This document shows, piece by piece, positions 8,613 through 17,201 of a DNA stretch of 64,000 nt. Made by a program: the position numbers and the translations under genes. Below the pieces are notes generated by a model. It saw only the letters and a list, made by a program, of their open reading frames with translations, was not told the origin of the DNA and ran no database searches. Position 1 is the stretch's first letter. The number at the start of each line of letters is the position of its first letter. Origin of the DNA: Mycobacterium kyorinense (GTDB lineage: Bacteria > Actinomycetota > Actinomycetes > Mycobacteriales > Mycobacteriaceae); contig NZ_LQPE01000106.1 of assembly GCF_002101735.1 (NCBI RefSeq), forward strand, positions 95,956 to 159,955, in the 5' to 3' direction.

Positions 8613-9649
8613 AAACCACCGGCAACGCAATCAAACTCGGCATCGTCTCGCTGGTGCTGCTGCTGATCACCCTGTCCATCGTGGTGGTGTTCGGCCAGAT
8701 GCGGTTCAACCGCACCAACAGCTACACCGCGGAGTTCAGCAACGCCAGTGGGCTGCGTAACGGCCAGTTCGTGCGTGCCTTCGGCGTCGAGATCGGCAAG
8801 GTCAAAAAGGTGCGGCTGGTCGACGGCGGCACGCGGGTGCGGGTGGACTTCGACGTCGACCGCTCGGTGCCGCTCTATCAGTCCACGACAGCGCAAATCC
8901 GGTACCTCAACCTGATCGGCGACCGCTACGTGGAACTCAAACGCGGCGAGGGCGAAAGCGCCGACCGGGTCCTGCCTGCGGGCGGGTTCATTCCGCTGTC
9001 CCGGACGTCGCCGGCGCTTGATCTCGACGCTCTGATCGGCGGTTTCAAGCCGCTGTTCCGTGCCCTCGATCCGGAGAAGGTCAACACGATCGCGTCGGCC
9101 ATCATCACGGTGTTCCAGGGGCAGGGCGGCACCATCAACAACATCCTGGACCAAACCGCCCAGGCCACTTCGCATATCGCCCAGCGGGACCAGGCGATCG
9201 GCGAGGTGATCAAGAACCTGAACGTGGTGCTCGACACCACGGTCAAGCACCGCAGGGAGTTCGACCAGACCGTCGACAACCTCGAGAGACTGATCACCGG
9301 GTTGCGCAACCATGCCGACCCGCTGGCCGCCGGCACCGCCCACATCAGCGACGCCGCCGGGACGGTGGCCGACCTGCTGGCCGACAACCGCGCGCTGCTG
9401 CACAAGGAGATCGACTACCTGCAGACTGTTCAGCAGCCGCTGATCGACCAGAGTGATCAGCTCAGCGATCTGATCCACAACTGGCCGATCGCACTGAACC
9501 TGATCGGTCGCAGCATCGGCCTCTACGGCGACTGGGTCAACTTCTACGTCTGCGACGTCACGATCAACTGGAACGGACTGCAACCCGGCGGCCCGGTCCG
9601 CACGGTCAGGATCTGGCAGCAGCCCACGGGCAGGTGCACGCCGCAATGA
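8609..9649 (+). CDS. mceB: MceB, Mce-family protein
   Basis: A 346-residue Mce protein, normal for MceB. N-terminal TM at about 8-30, Mce domain with NASGLRNGQFVRAFGVEIG and LIGDRYVEL, then a helical coiled-coil region with heptad-like Leu spacing to about 300. The C terminus holds two cysteines (VCDV and the final GRCTPQ). It overlaps mceA and mceC by ATGA junctions, so all subunits are probably made in step. Heterohexamer subunit of the lipid-import tube. Confidence 0.93.
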   Translation: MKTTGNAIKLGIVSLVLLLITLSIVVVFGQMRFNRTNSYTAEFSNASGLRNGQFVRAFGVEIGKVKKVRLVDGGTRVRVDFDVDRSVPLYQSTTAQIRYLNLIGDRYVELKRGEGESADRVLPAGGFIPLSRTSPALDLDALIGGFKPLFRALDPEKVNTIASAIITVFQGQGGTINNILDQTAQATSHIAQRDQAIGEVIKNLNVVLDTTVKHRREFDQTVDNLERLITGLRNHADPLAAGTAHISDAAGTVADLLADNRALLHKEIDYLQTVQQPLIDQSDQLSDLIHNWPIALNLIGRSIGLYGDWVNFYVCDVTINWNGLQPGGPVRTVRIWQQPTGRCTPQ

Positions 9650-11205
9650 GAACACTGACCGAATTCAACCGGTTCCGCGTCGGCATTGCGGGCGTGGTCG
9701 TGCTGGTGCTCATAGTCGTTGTGGGCCAAAGCTTCACCAGCGTCCCGATGCTGTTCGCCACGCCGAGCTACTACGGACAGTTCGCCAACACCGGTCAACT
9801 GAACAAGAACGACAAGGTGCGCATCAGTGGCGTGGACGTGGGCACGGTACAGGCGCTCAACATCGACGGCGACCACGTCGTGATCAAGTTCTCGATCGGT
9901 GCCAACACTATCGGCACCCAGAGCCGGCTGGCGATCAAGACCGACACCATCCTGGGTAAGAAAGTGCTCGAGATCGAGCCGCGGGGAGCCGAAACATTGC
10001 GGCCCGGAAGCGTTTTGCCGCTGGGTCAGAGCACCACCCCGTACCAGCTCTACGACGCCGTCTTCGACGTCACCAAGGCAGCCGCCGGCTGGGACGTCGA
10101 CACCGTCAAGCGGTCGCTGAACGTCTTGTCGCAGACCATCGACCAGACCTACTCGCACCTGAGTCCGGCCCTCGACGGCCTGTCGAGGCTCTCCGACGCC
10201 ATCGGCAAACGCGACGAAGAGGTCAAGCATCTGCTCGCACAGGCCAACAAAGTGGCCAACGTGCTGGGCGACCGCAGCCAGCAGATCAACCGGCTGCTGG
10301 TCAACGCCAAGACGCTGCTGGCCGCGTTCAATGAACGCGGGCGGGCCATCGACGCGCTGCTGGCCAATATCGCCCAGTTCTCGCGCCAGGTCCAGGGTTT
10401 CATCAACGACAACCCGAATCTGAATGCCGCGCTGGAGCAGTTGCGCACCCTCAGCGACCTGCTGGTGGCACGCAAGAACGACCTCGCCGAGGGCCTCAAG
10501 ACCGTCGGCCAATTCGCCGCATCGCTGGGCGAATCCGTCGCATCAGGCCCGTACTTCAAGATCGTGCTGGCCAACCTGCTGCCGTACTGGATATTGCAGC
10601 CGTGGGTGGACGCCGCGTTCAAGAAGCGCGGGATCGATCCCGAACACTTCTGGGAGACTGCGGGATTGCCCGCGTTCCGGTTCCCCGACCCCAACGGCAC
10701 CCGGTTCCCCAACGGCGCGCCGCCGCCCGCGCCACCGGTGCTGGAGGGTACGCCTGATCACCCAGGCCCGGCCGTCCCACCGGGATCGGCGTGTTCGTAC
10801 ACTCCGCCGCCCGACGCGCTGCCGCGGCCGTGGAATCCGCTGCCCTGCGCGGGCGTCGACGCTGGACCGTTCGGAGGAAGTTTCCCCGCGCCGATCGACG
10901 TCCAGACGTCGCCGCCGAACCCGAACGGTCCACCCCCAGGCCCGGGGATCCCGATCGCCGGGCGGCCGGGTGAGCCACCTCCGGACGTACCGGGCACACC
11001 AGTCCCGTTGCCTGCCAACGCCCCGCCGGGAGCGCGCACAGAGAACCTGCAACCGGCAGGGCCGACCCTGCCGCCGTCGACGTTCGCGCCGGGGCTGCCG
11101 GCGGGGCCGCCCGCCCGCCCGGGGCCGGGGGAGCAGCTGCCGGCTCCATTCATCACGCCGGGTGGAACGGGAGGCAGCGGAATAACGGGAGGTAGCCAGA
11201 ATTGA
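9646..11205 (+). CDS. mceC: MceC, Mce-family protein with proline-rich tail
   Basis: A 519-residue Mce protein. One N-terminal TM (about 13-32), Mce domain with GQLNKNDKVRISGVDVG and TDTILGKKVLEI, a helical stretch to about 300, then roughly 170 residues extremely rich in Pro and Gly, ending GSQN. Proline-rich C termini are typical of MceC and are thought to span or contact the cell wall. Starts at ATG 9646 overlapping the mceB stop. The mceD start (TTG) overlaps its stop. Confidence 0.93.
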   Translation: MRTLTEFNRFRVGIAGVVVLVLIVVVGQSFTSVPMLFATPSYYGQFANTGQLNKNDKVRISGVDVGTVQALNIDGDHVVIKFSIGANTIGTQSRLAIKTDTILGKKVLEIEPRGAETLRPGSVLPLGQSTTPYQLYDAVFDVTKAAAGWDVDTVKRSLNVLSQTIDQTYSHLSPALDGLSRLSDAIGKRDEEVKHLLAQANKVANVLGDRSQQINRLLVNAKTLLAAFNERGRAIDALLANIAQFSRQVQGFINDNPNLNAALEQLRTLSDLLVARKNDLAEGLKTVGQFAASLGESVASGPYFKIVLANLLPYWILQPWVDAAFKKRGIDPEHFWETAGLPAFRFPDPNGTRFPNGAPPPAPPVLEGTPDHPGPAVPPGSACSYTPPPDALPRPWNPLPCAGVDAGPFGGSFPAPIDVQTSPPNPNGPPPGPGIPIAGRPGEPPPDVPGTPVPLPANAPPGARTENLQPAGPTLPPSTFAPGLPAGPPARPGPGEQLPAPFITPGGTGGSGITGGSQN

Positions 11206-12773
11206 GCAACATCTTCCGGACCCGCAACACGCGCACGGCGTCGCTGATCACCGGATCGCTTGCGGTGGTAGTGATCCTGGCCGCCGGCTTCGCCGGTCTG
11301 CGGCTGTACCACACGTTGACCAACAACACCGTCGTCGCCTACTTCCCGGAGGCGAATGCGCTCTATTCCGGGGACAAGGTCCAGATCATGGGGATCCGCG
11401 TCGGCTCAGTCGACAAGATCGAGCCCGCCGGCGACAAGATGAAAGTGACCTTTCACTACCGCAACAAATACAAAGTGCCCGCCGACGCGTCCGCGGTGAT
11501 CGTCAACCCCACCGTGGTGGCGTCGCGCAGCATCCAGTTGGAGCCCCCCTACAAAGGCGGCCCTGTGCTGGCCCACAACGCAGTGATCCCGATCGAGCGC
11601 ACGGCGGTGCCGACGGAATGGGACCAGCTGCGCAACAGCGTCGCCAACATCATCGACAAGCTCGGCCCGACGCCCGAGCAGCCCAAGGGACCCTTCGGCG
11701 ATCTCATCGAGTCGTCCGCCGACGGGCTGGCCGGCAAGGGCAAGCTGATCAACACCACGCTGGAGAGCCTGTCGCGGTCGCTGAACGCGCTGAACGAAGG
11801 CCGCGGCGACTTCTTCGCGGTAGCACGCAGTCTCGCGATGTTCGTCAACGCCTTGCACAAAGACGACCGCCAGTTCGTCGCACTGAACAACAACCTGGCC
11901 CAGTTCACCGACAGGCTGACCGGGTCCGACCGCGACCTGGGTAATGCGATACAGCAGTTCGACGGCCTGCTTTCCACACTGCGACCGTTCCTGGCCAAGA
12001 ACCGCGAGGTGCTGGCGCACGACGTCGACAACCTGGCCAACCTGACCACCACGCTGGTCCAGCCCGAGCCGCTCAACGGTCTGGAGACCGGCCTGCACGT
12101 GCTGCCCACGCTGCAAGCGAACCTGGGCGGGATCTACCACCCGTCGCACGGCGCCGTCATGTCCATTCCGGCGATCCCGAACTTCACCAACCCAATGCAG
12201 TTCATTTGCAGCATGATTCAAGCCGGCAGCCGGCTGGGCTACCAAGACTCCGCCGAACTGTGCGCGCAGTACCTGGCGCCCATCCTGGATGCGATCAAAT
12301 TCAATTACTTGCCGTTCGGCCTCAACCTGTTCAGCACCGCCGAGACGCTGCCCAAGGAAGTCGCCTATTCCGAGCCGCGTCTGCAGCCGCCGCCCGGTTA
12401 CAAGGACACCACGGTGCCCGGGATCTGGGTGCCCGATACTCCGTTGTCGCACCGCAACACTCAGCCCGGTTGGGTGGTGGCGCCGGGGATGCAGGGCACG
12501 CAGGTGGGTCCGGTCACGGCGAGCCTGCTCACCCCGGAATCGCTGGCCGAACTGATGGGCGGACCGGACGCCGCGCCGCCGCCCTCAGGCGTACAAACCC
12601 CGCCGGGACCGCCGAACGCCTACGACGAGTACCCGGTGGTGCCACCCATCGGCCTGCAGGCCCCGCAGGTTCCGGTCCCTGCCCCGCCGCCGGCGCCGGG
12701 TGTGGTGCCCGGGCCGGTCGCACCGACGCCCGCGCCTGACGCGGCGCCGCTACCCGCCGAGGCCGGCTCATGA
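11202..12773 (+). CDS. mceD: MceD, Mce-family protein with Pro/Ala-rich tail
   Basis: A 523-residue Mce protein with TTG start overlapping the mceC stop. TM at about 14-36, Mce domain with EANALYSGDKVQIMGIRVG and VVASRSIQLEP, a long helical region, then a C-terminal segment made mostly of Pro, Ala and Val from about residue 450. Two cysteines (FICSM and ELCAQ) lie in the helical-to-tail transition. Part of the putative hexameric lipid-transfer tube. Confidence 0.93.
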   Translation: MSNIFRTRNTRTASLITGSLAVVVILAAGFAGLRLYHTLTNNTVVAYFPEANALYSGDKVQIMGIRVGSVDKIEPAGDKMKVTFHYRNKYKVPADASAVIVNPTVVASRSIQLEPPYKGGPVLAHNAVIPIERTAVPTEWDQLRNSVANIIDKLGPTPEQPKGPFGDLIESSADGLAGKGKLINTTLESLSRSLNALNEGRGDFFAVARSLAMFVNALHKDDRQFVALNNNLAQFTDRLTGSDRDLGNAIQQFDGLLSTLRPFLAKNREVLAHDVDNLANLTTTLVQPEPLNGLETGLHVLPTLQANLGGIYHPSHGAVMSIPAIPNFTNPMQFICSMIQAGSRLGYQDSAELCAQYLAPILDAIKFNYLPFGLNLFSTAETLPKEVAYSEPRLQPPPGYKDTTVPGIWVPDTPLSHRNTQPGWVVAPGMQGTQVGPVTASLLTPESLAELMGGPDAAPPPSGVQTPPGPPNAYDEYPVVPPIGLQAPQVPVPAPPPAPGVVPGPVAPTPAPDAAPLPAEAGS

Positions 12774-13903
12774 GGCGCGGGCTGGCGTTGTTGGCGGCTG
12801 CCGTCGCACTGACGTCGTGCGCGAATTGGCATGGCATTGCGAATGTCCCGATGCCCGGCGGACCGGGAACCGGAGCCGGTGCCTACACCGTCTACGTGCA
12901 GATGCCCGACACGCTGGCCCTCAACGACAACAGCCGGGTGCGGGTCGCCGATGTCTTCGTCGGCACGGTCCGCGCGATCAGGCTGAAGAACTGGGTCGCC
13001 ACGCTGACGCTGGGGCTGAACAAAAACGTCAAGCTGCCCAAGAACGCCACGGCCAAGATCGGGCAGACCAGCCTCCTGGGCTCTCAGCATGTGGAGTTGG
13101 CCGCCCCGCCCAACCCGTCGCCGGAGCTGCTGAAAGACGGCGACACGATTCCGCTGAAGAACTCGTCGGCCTACCCCACCACCGAACAGACGCTGGCCAG
13201 TATCGCGATCATCTTGCGCGGCGGCCACATCCCGAATCTCGAAGTGCTGCAGGACGAGGTCTACAACATTGTCAACGGGCGTGCCGAGCAGATCCGGGCG
13301 TTCCTCGGCAAGCTGGACACCTTCACCGCCCGGCTCAACGAGCAACGAGAGGACATCACCCACGCCATCGATTCCACCAACCGGCTGTTGGCGTACGTGG
13401 GCTCCCGCTCGGATGTCCTGGACCGGGCCCTCACCGAATTCCCGCCGCTGGTCAAGCATTTCGCCGACAAACAGAACCTGTTGATCAACGCCGTCGACTC
13501 GGTGGGGCGGCTCAGCGAGCTCACCGACCAACACCTGTCGCCCTCGCGGGGCGACCTGCACCAGGATCTGTTGTCGCTGCAATGCCCGTTGCGTGAACTC
13601 GGCCGTGGCTCACCGTATTTGATCCGCGCACTCAAATTGATTCTCGCCCAGCCGTTCGACGTCGACTCCGTGCCCAAGTCGTTCCGCGGCGACTACTTCA
13701 ACCTGTCGCTGACGGCTGACCTGACCCTCAGCGCCGTCGACAATGCGATGCTCACCGGCACCGGGTTCTCCGGGGCACTGCGAGCGCTCGAGCAGTCGTG
13801 GGGCCGTGATCCCGAAACGATGATCCCCGACGTGCGCTACACGTCCAACCCGAACGACGCTCCCGGCGGCCCGCTGGTCGAAAGGGCGGACCGGCAATGC
13901 TGA
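12770..13903 (+). CDS. mceE: MceE, lipoprotein subunit of the Mce complex
   Basis: A 377-residue lipoprotein of the LprK/MceE type. The signal peptide ends in the lipobox LTSC, with Cys17 as the lipidation site. The Mce domain follows (MPDTLALNDNSRVRVADVFVG, shown in part), with ATAKIGQTSLLGSQHVEL, then the helical region. It begins on an ATG overlapping the mceD stop and overlaps mceF by 7 nt. MceE subunits are held on the outer face of the membrane by the lipid anchor rather than a TM helix. Confidence 0.93.
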   Translation: MRRGLALLAAAVALTSCANWHGIANVPMPGGPGTGAGAYTVYVQMPDTLALNDNSRVRVADVFVGTVRAIRLKNWVATLTLGLNKNVKLPKNATAKIGQTSLLGSQHVELAAPPNPSPELLKDGDTIPLKNSSAYPTTEQTLASIAIILRGGHIPNLEVLQDEVYNIVNGRAEQIRAFLGKLDTFTARLNEQREDITHAIDSTNRLLAYVGSRSDVLDRALTEFPPLVKHFADKQNLLINAVDSVGRLSELTDQHLSPSRGDLHQDLLSLQCPLRELGRGSPYLIRALKLILAQPFDVDSVPKSFRGDYFNLSLTADLTLSAVDNAMLTGTGFSGALRALEQSWGRDPETMIPDVRYTSNPNDAPGGPLVERADRQC

Positions 13904-15447
13904 CTCGCTTCGAGAGGCGCCAGCTGATCCTGTTCGGCATCGTGACCCTGATCATGGCCGTTGCGCTGGGCGGGTACTACCTGCGGCTTCCCAGCGTGGT
14001 GGGACTCGGTCAGTACACGTTGAAGGCGGACCTGCCCGCGTCGGGAGGTCTGTATCCCACGGCCAACGTGACGTACCGCGGCGAGACGATCGGCAAGGTC
14101 ACTGCCGTCAAGCCGACCGAGACCGGCGTGCAGGCGACGATGAGTATCGCCAGCCGGTACAAGATTCCGGTCGACGCGACCGCGAACGTGCATTCGGTGT
14201 CGGCGGTCGGTGAGCAGTATCTGGACCTGGTGTCGCCGGGCAACGCCGGCAAGTACTTCTCGCCGGGACAGACCATCACCGAGGGCAGCGTGCCCACGGA
14301 GATCGGACCGGCGCTGGACGCCGCCAACCGCGGGCTGGCCGTGCTGCCCAAGGAAAAGATCGGCGCGCTGCTCGACGAGACAGCCCAAGCCGTCGGCGGG
14401 CTGGGGCCCGCGCTGCAACGGCTGGTCGACGCAACGCAGGCGATTGCCGGCGACTTCAAGACAAACATCGGCGACATCGACGACATCATCGAGAACTCCG
14501 CGCCAGTCCTTGACAGCCAAGTGAATTCGAGCGCCGCGATCGAACGCTGGTCGCACAACCTTGACGTGCTGGCCGCGCAGACCGCCGACAACGACCAGCA
14601 CGTGCAAAGCATTCTCACCCAGGGACCGGCCACCGCGGACCAAGTCAACGCGGTGTTCAACGACGTCCGCGAAACATTGCCGCAGACACTGGCGAACTTC
14701 GAAATCGTGCTCGAGATGCTCAAGCGCTACCACAAGAACGTCGAGCAGCTGCTGGTGGCATATCCGCAGGGCGCCGCGGCCGCCCAGACGGTGACGACGG
14801 CGTTCCCAGGCTACGCGTCGCTCGACAACGCGCTGACGATCAACCAGCCGCCGCCGTGTCTGACCGGCTTCCTCCCGCCATCGCAGTGGCGGTCGCCGGC
14901 GGACACCAGCCCGGCGCCGCTGCCGTCGGGAACATATTGCAAGATCCCGCAGGACGCCCCGGCCAACGTGGTGCGCGGGGCGCGCAACATTCCGTGCGTC
15001 GACGTCCCCGGCAAGCGCGCCGCGACGCCACGGGAGTGCCGTGACCCCAAACCGTATGTCCCGCTGGGGACCAACCCGTGGTACGGCGACCCCAACCAGA
15101 TCCTCAACTGCCCGGCGCCGGGGGCGCGCTGCGACCAACCGGTGAACCCCGGTCAGGTGATACCCGCGCCGTCGGTGAACAACGGCCTCAATCCCGCGCC
15201 GGCGGACAAGGTGACGGGGACGCCGCCTCCCGTCAGCGATCCGCTTCAGCGGCCGGGGACAGGAACGGTGGAGTGCAACGGTCAGCAGCCGAACCCCTGC
15301 GTCTACATCCCCAGCTGGCCGCCCACGGCGGTCTACAGTCCGCAGAGCGGTGAGCTGACCGGGCCCGACGGTGTCAAGTACGCGGTCGAGAATTCGACCA
15401 GAACAGGAGACGACGGATGGAAGTCGATGCTGGCGCCGGCCCGCTAG
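13897..15447 (+). CDS. mceF: MceF, Mce-family protein
   Basis: A 516-residue Mce protein, last of the six. N-terminal TM at about 10-30, Mce domain with LPASGGLYPTANVTYRGETIG and SAVGEQYLDL, a helical region to about 300, then a Cys- and Pro-containing C-terminal part (cysteines in PPPCLTG, TYCKI, IPCVD, RECRD, LNCPA, ARCDQ, VECNG and NPCVY) that probably forms disulfides outside the membrane. No mam/mas accessory genes follow; a universal stress protein gene is next after 85 nt. Confidence 0.93.
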   Translation: MLTRFERRQLILFGIVTLIMAVALGGYYLRLPSVVGLGQYTLKADLPASGGLYPTANVTYRGETIGKVTAVKPTETGVQATMSIASRYKIPVDATANVHSVSAVGEQYLDLVSPGNAGKYFSPGQTITEGSVPTEIGPALDAANRGLAVLPKEKIGALLDETAQAVGGLGPALQRLVDATQAIAGDFKTNIGDIDDIIENSAPVLDSQVNSSAAIERWSHNLDVLAAQTADNDQHVQSILTQGPATADQVNAVFNDVRETLPQTLANFEIVLEMLKRYHKNVEQLLVAYPQGAAAAQTVTTAFPGYASLDNALTINQPPPCLTGFLPPSQWRSPADTSPAPLPSGTYCKIPQDAPANVVRGARNIPCVDVPGKRAATPRECRDPKPYVPLGTNPWYGDPNQILNCPAPGARCDQPVNPGQVIPAPSVNNGLNPAPADKVTGTPPPVSDPLQRPGTGTVECNGQQPNPCVYIPSWPPTAVYSPQSGELTGPDGVKYAVENSTRTGDDGWKSMLAPAR

Positions 15448-15532
15448 GTGCGTTTCGCGGAATCGTGCTGCCCGCCCGCATGGGGGCGTTACTGTCTGCG
15501 ATGGGGACTAGCCAACAGGGCGGGGAGGGCAC

Positions 15533-15985
15533 ATGACGGCCTATCAGACCGTGGTGGTCGGCACCGACGGCTCGCAGTCGTCGCTGCGGGCGGTCGAGCG
15601 TGCGGCGCGGATTGCCGCCGAGTCGGACGCCAAGCTGATCATCGCGACCGGGTACCTCCCGCACGAGGACGATAAGCGCGCGGCGGACATCCTCGGGGAA
15701 GAGGCCTACAAGGTGCGCGGCAACGCGCCGATCTATTCGATCTTGCGCGACGCCCGCGAGCGGGCCAAGGCGGCCGGGGCGAAGAACATCGAGGAGCGGC
15801 CGATCAAGGGGGCCGCAGTAGAGGCACTGGTCGACGCTGCCGGGGCGGCTAACGCCGATCTGCTGGTGGTCGGCAACGTAGGACTCGACGCCCGTTCTGC
15901 GATCATCGGGCGCGTGTTCTCGATCCCCGGCAGCGTCGCCAGCAAGGCCAAGGTCGACGTGCTGATCGTGCACACCACTGGGTGA
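15533..15985 (+). CDS. Universal stress protein (UspA family)
   Basis: A 150-residue single-domain Usp. The N terminus TVVVGTDGSQSSLRA holds the conserved Asp, and the C-terminal nucleotide loop follows the G-x2-G-x9-G-(S/T) pattern (GNVGLD...IPGSV), so ATP or cAMP binding is likely, as for M. tuberculosis Rv1636. A strong GGGGAGGG ribosome site precedes the ATG. Its stop overlaps the GTG of the SnoaL-like gene. Its position after mce may be read-through or an independent promoter in 15448-15532. Confidence 0.9.
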   Translation: MTAYQTVVVGTDGSQSSLRAVERAARIAAESDAKLIIATGYLPHEDDKRAADILGEEAYKVRGNAPIYSILRDARERAKAAGAKNIEERPIKGAAVEALVDAAGAANADLLVVGNVGLDARSAIIGRVFSIPGSVASKAKVDVLIVHTTG

Positions 15986-16560
15986 TTCGTCGAGTGGAGG
16001 CCAAGAGCCGGTTCGACTTTCCAGGCATCGACACCCTGCGCGCCCGCGAAAAGCTCGTCCTCGACCACTTCCATGACGAGGTCGTCCAGCGGTGGGACGA
16101 CGTGCTGTCCACCTTTCCGCACCCGCACTACGAGCTGATTCCCACTCTCACGGTGCACGACGGCGACGCCGAGGTCCGCCGCTATTACCAAGACACCCGG
16201 GTGGCCTTCCCCGACCAAAACCACGAGATCATCGCGCTGCGCCACAGCGCCGACGCCGTCATCGTGGAGTTCTGGCTGCTGGGGACCCACCGCGGACCCC
16301 TGGGCGGCATGCCGCCGACCGCGCAGCGGTTCCGGGTGCGGATGACGGCCTACTTCGTCTTCGACGCCGACGAGAACCTGGTGTGCGAGCGCATCTACTT
16401 CGACAGCCTGACCATGCTCAAGCAGCTGCTGGGCGGCCTGAACTTCAAAGACCCGCGGTCGTGGCCCAAGCTCGTCCGCGCGCTCCGAGGCATCGCCGCC
16501 ATGTCCGGAGAGCCCGACCCGCGGCTGCTGAATACTTCGCCACCGGACCTCGGCCGTTAG
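15982..16560 (+). CDS. SnoaL/NTF2-like protein (ester-cyclase type)
   Basis: A 192-residue cone-shaped alpha+beta-barrel protein of the SnoaL-like family, judged from the pattern of an initial helix (REKLVLDHFHDEVVQRW), the TVHDGDAEVRRYYQDT motif, and FVFDADENLVCERIYFD. Such proteins act on polyketide or steroid-like ligands, but many have no known activity. GTG start overlaps the Usp stop (GTGA). It ends in TAG, and the same frame continues as a short remnant described separately. Confidence 0.75.
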   Translation: MIRRVEAKSRFDFPGIDTLRAREKLVLDHFHDEVVQRWDDVLSTFPHPHYELIPTLTVHDGDAEVRRYYQDTRVAFPDQNHEIIALRHSADAVIVEFWLLGTHRGPLGGMPPTAQRFRVRMTAYFVFDADENLVCERIYFDSLTMLKQLLGGLNFKDPRSWPKLVRALRGIAAMSGEPDPRLLNTSPPDLGR

Positions 16561-16659
16561 CAGCAGCAAGATTTCGGACGGGAGGTGATCCGCCAGTTCG
16601 AGCAGGACGTCGAAATCTGGCAACACCAACGCTATTCGGATCCGATCTGCAAGGAATGA
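16561..16659 (+). pseudogene. Possible C-terminal remnant of an oxygenase-like gene
   Basis: Directly after the TAG of the SnoaL-like gene, in the same frame, 32 codons read as well-behaved protein (FGREVIRQFEQDVEIWQHQRY and so on) ending in TGA. The E/F-QD-x-IW-x-Q-RY pattern recalls the C-terminal helix of Rieske-type oxygenases. No start or upstream domain exists. It may be a decayed gene tail or chance coding-like sequence. The next 208 bases to the tRNA hold only a TAGAAT -10-like element at 16837-16842. Confidence 0.25.
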
Positions 16660-16867
16660 ACCGTGACGGCAACGCCATGCGCCCGGTGTTCAGAGTCCAT
16701 CTTCAGATACCCGCCAGGGTTGACCTGACGACCGCTCGTTACCAAGGCGCTCCTTCCGTGGCCTCCCGCCGAACAGAACGAAACCGACCGCGCCGCTTTG
16801 AGCTGGCGCCGCAGTATCGACGGCATGACCCCGTCGTAGAATCGTCATGGCTCATCGAGCCGGCCCG

Positions 16868-16940
16868 GCCGCGTTAGCTCAGTTGGTAGAGCGTCGCTCT
16901 TGTAAAGCGGATGTCGAGAGTTCGAGTCTCTCACGCGGCT
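16868..16940 (+). tRNA. tRNA-Thr (anticodon TGT)
   Basis: A complete cloverleaf can be folded. The 7-bp acceptor stem GCCGCGT/ACGCGGC pairs fully. The D arm is GCTC...GAGC, the anticodon stem is TCGCT/AGCGG with loop CTTGTAA and anticodon TGT at 16901-16903, and the T arm contains TTCGAGT. The discriminator is T and CCA is not encoded. A TGT anticodon reads ACA threonine codons. Gene remnants lie on both sides, consistent with use of the tRNA as an integration site. Confidence 0.95.
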
Positions 16941-16975
16941 CAACTGCTGTCGGTGCTGACCGATAGCGTCGTTTT

Positions 16976-17179
16976 ATGTCGACGACCTGCCTTGGGTGCG
17001 GAATCGATTTGCCAGGCCGTCGGCCAAAAGTGTTCTGCACCAATGCATGCCAACAGTCACATCGCCGGCGCTTGCTCGTGGAGGCCTGGCTCGATACCCG
17101 CGTATGTGGTCGCATGTCGTACCGGGGCCACTACGTTCGGGACCACCTTAATGAGGAACAGGGCGGTTGTTGTGCCGAC
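16976..17179 (+). pseudogene. Truncated HNH-endonuclease gene
   Basis: The first 65 or so residues match the N-terminal architecture of phage-type HNH nucleases: a zinc finger CLGC...FCTNACQQ, an aromatic/basic helix (RRLLVEAWL), then GHYVRDHLNEEQGGCC. At that point intact proteins continue into a second CxxC and the DHIDG/NN/H catalytic part. Here the similarity stops and the frame runs antisense into the Rv0756c-like gene. It is therefore a 5' fragment, 35 nt after the tRNA, without a catalytic core. Confidence 0.6.
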
Positions 17180-17201
17180 GTGCACGCTCGACGAGCGACA
17201 G

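Noticed and set aside
15503..15513. GGGGACTAGCC before the stress-protein gene as a DosR box
   Set aside because: Only one half resembles the DosR motif; the AGTCCC half is missing, so it is not supported.
16868..16940. A second tRNA or a duplicated tRNA 3' end downstream of tRNA-Thr
   Set aside because: No repeat of the TTCGAGT...ACGCGGC end was seen in the following 1 kb, so the attachment-site idea rests on the gene remnants only.
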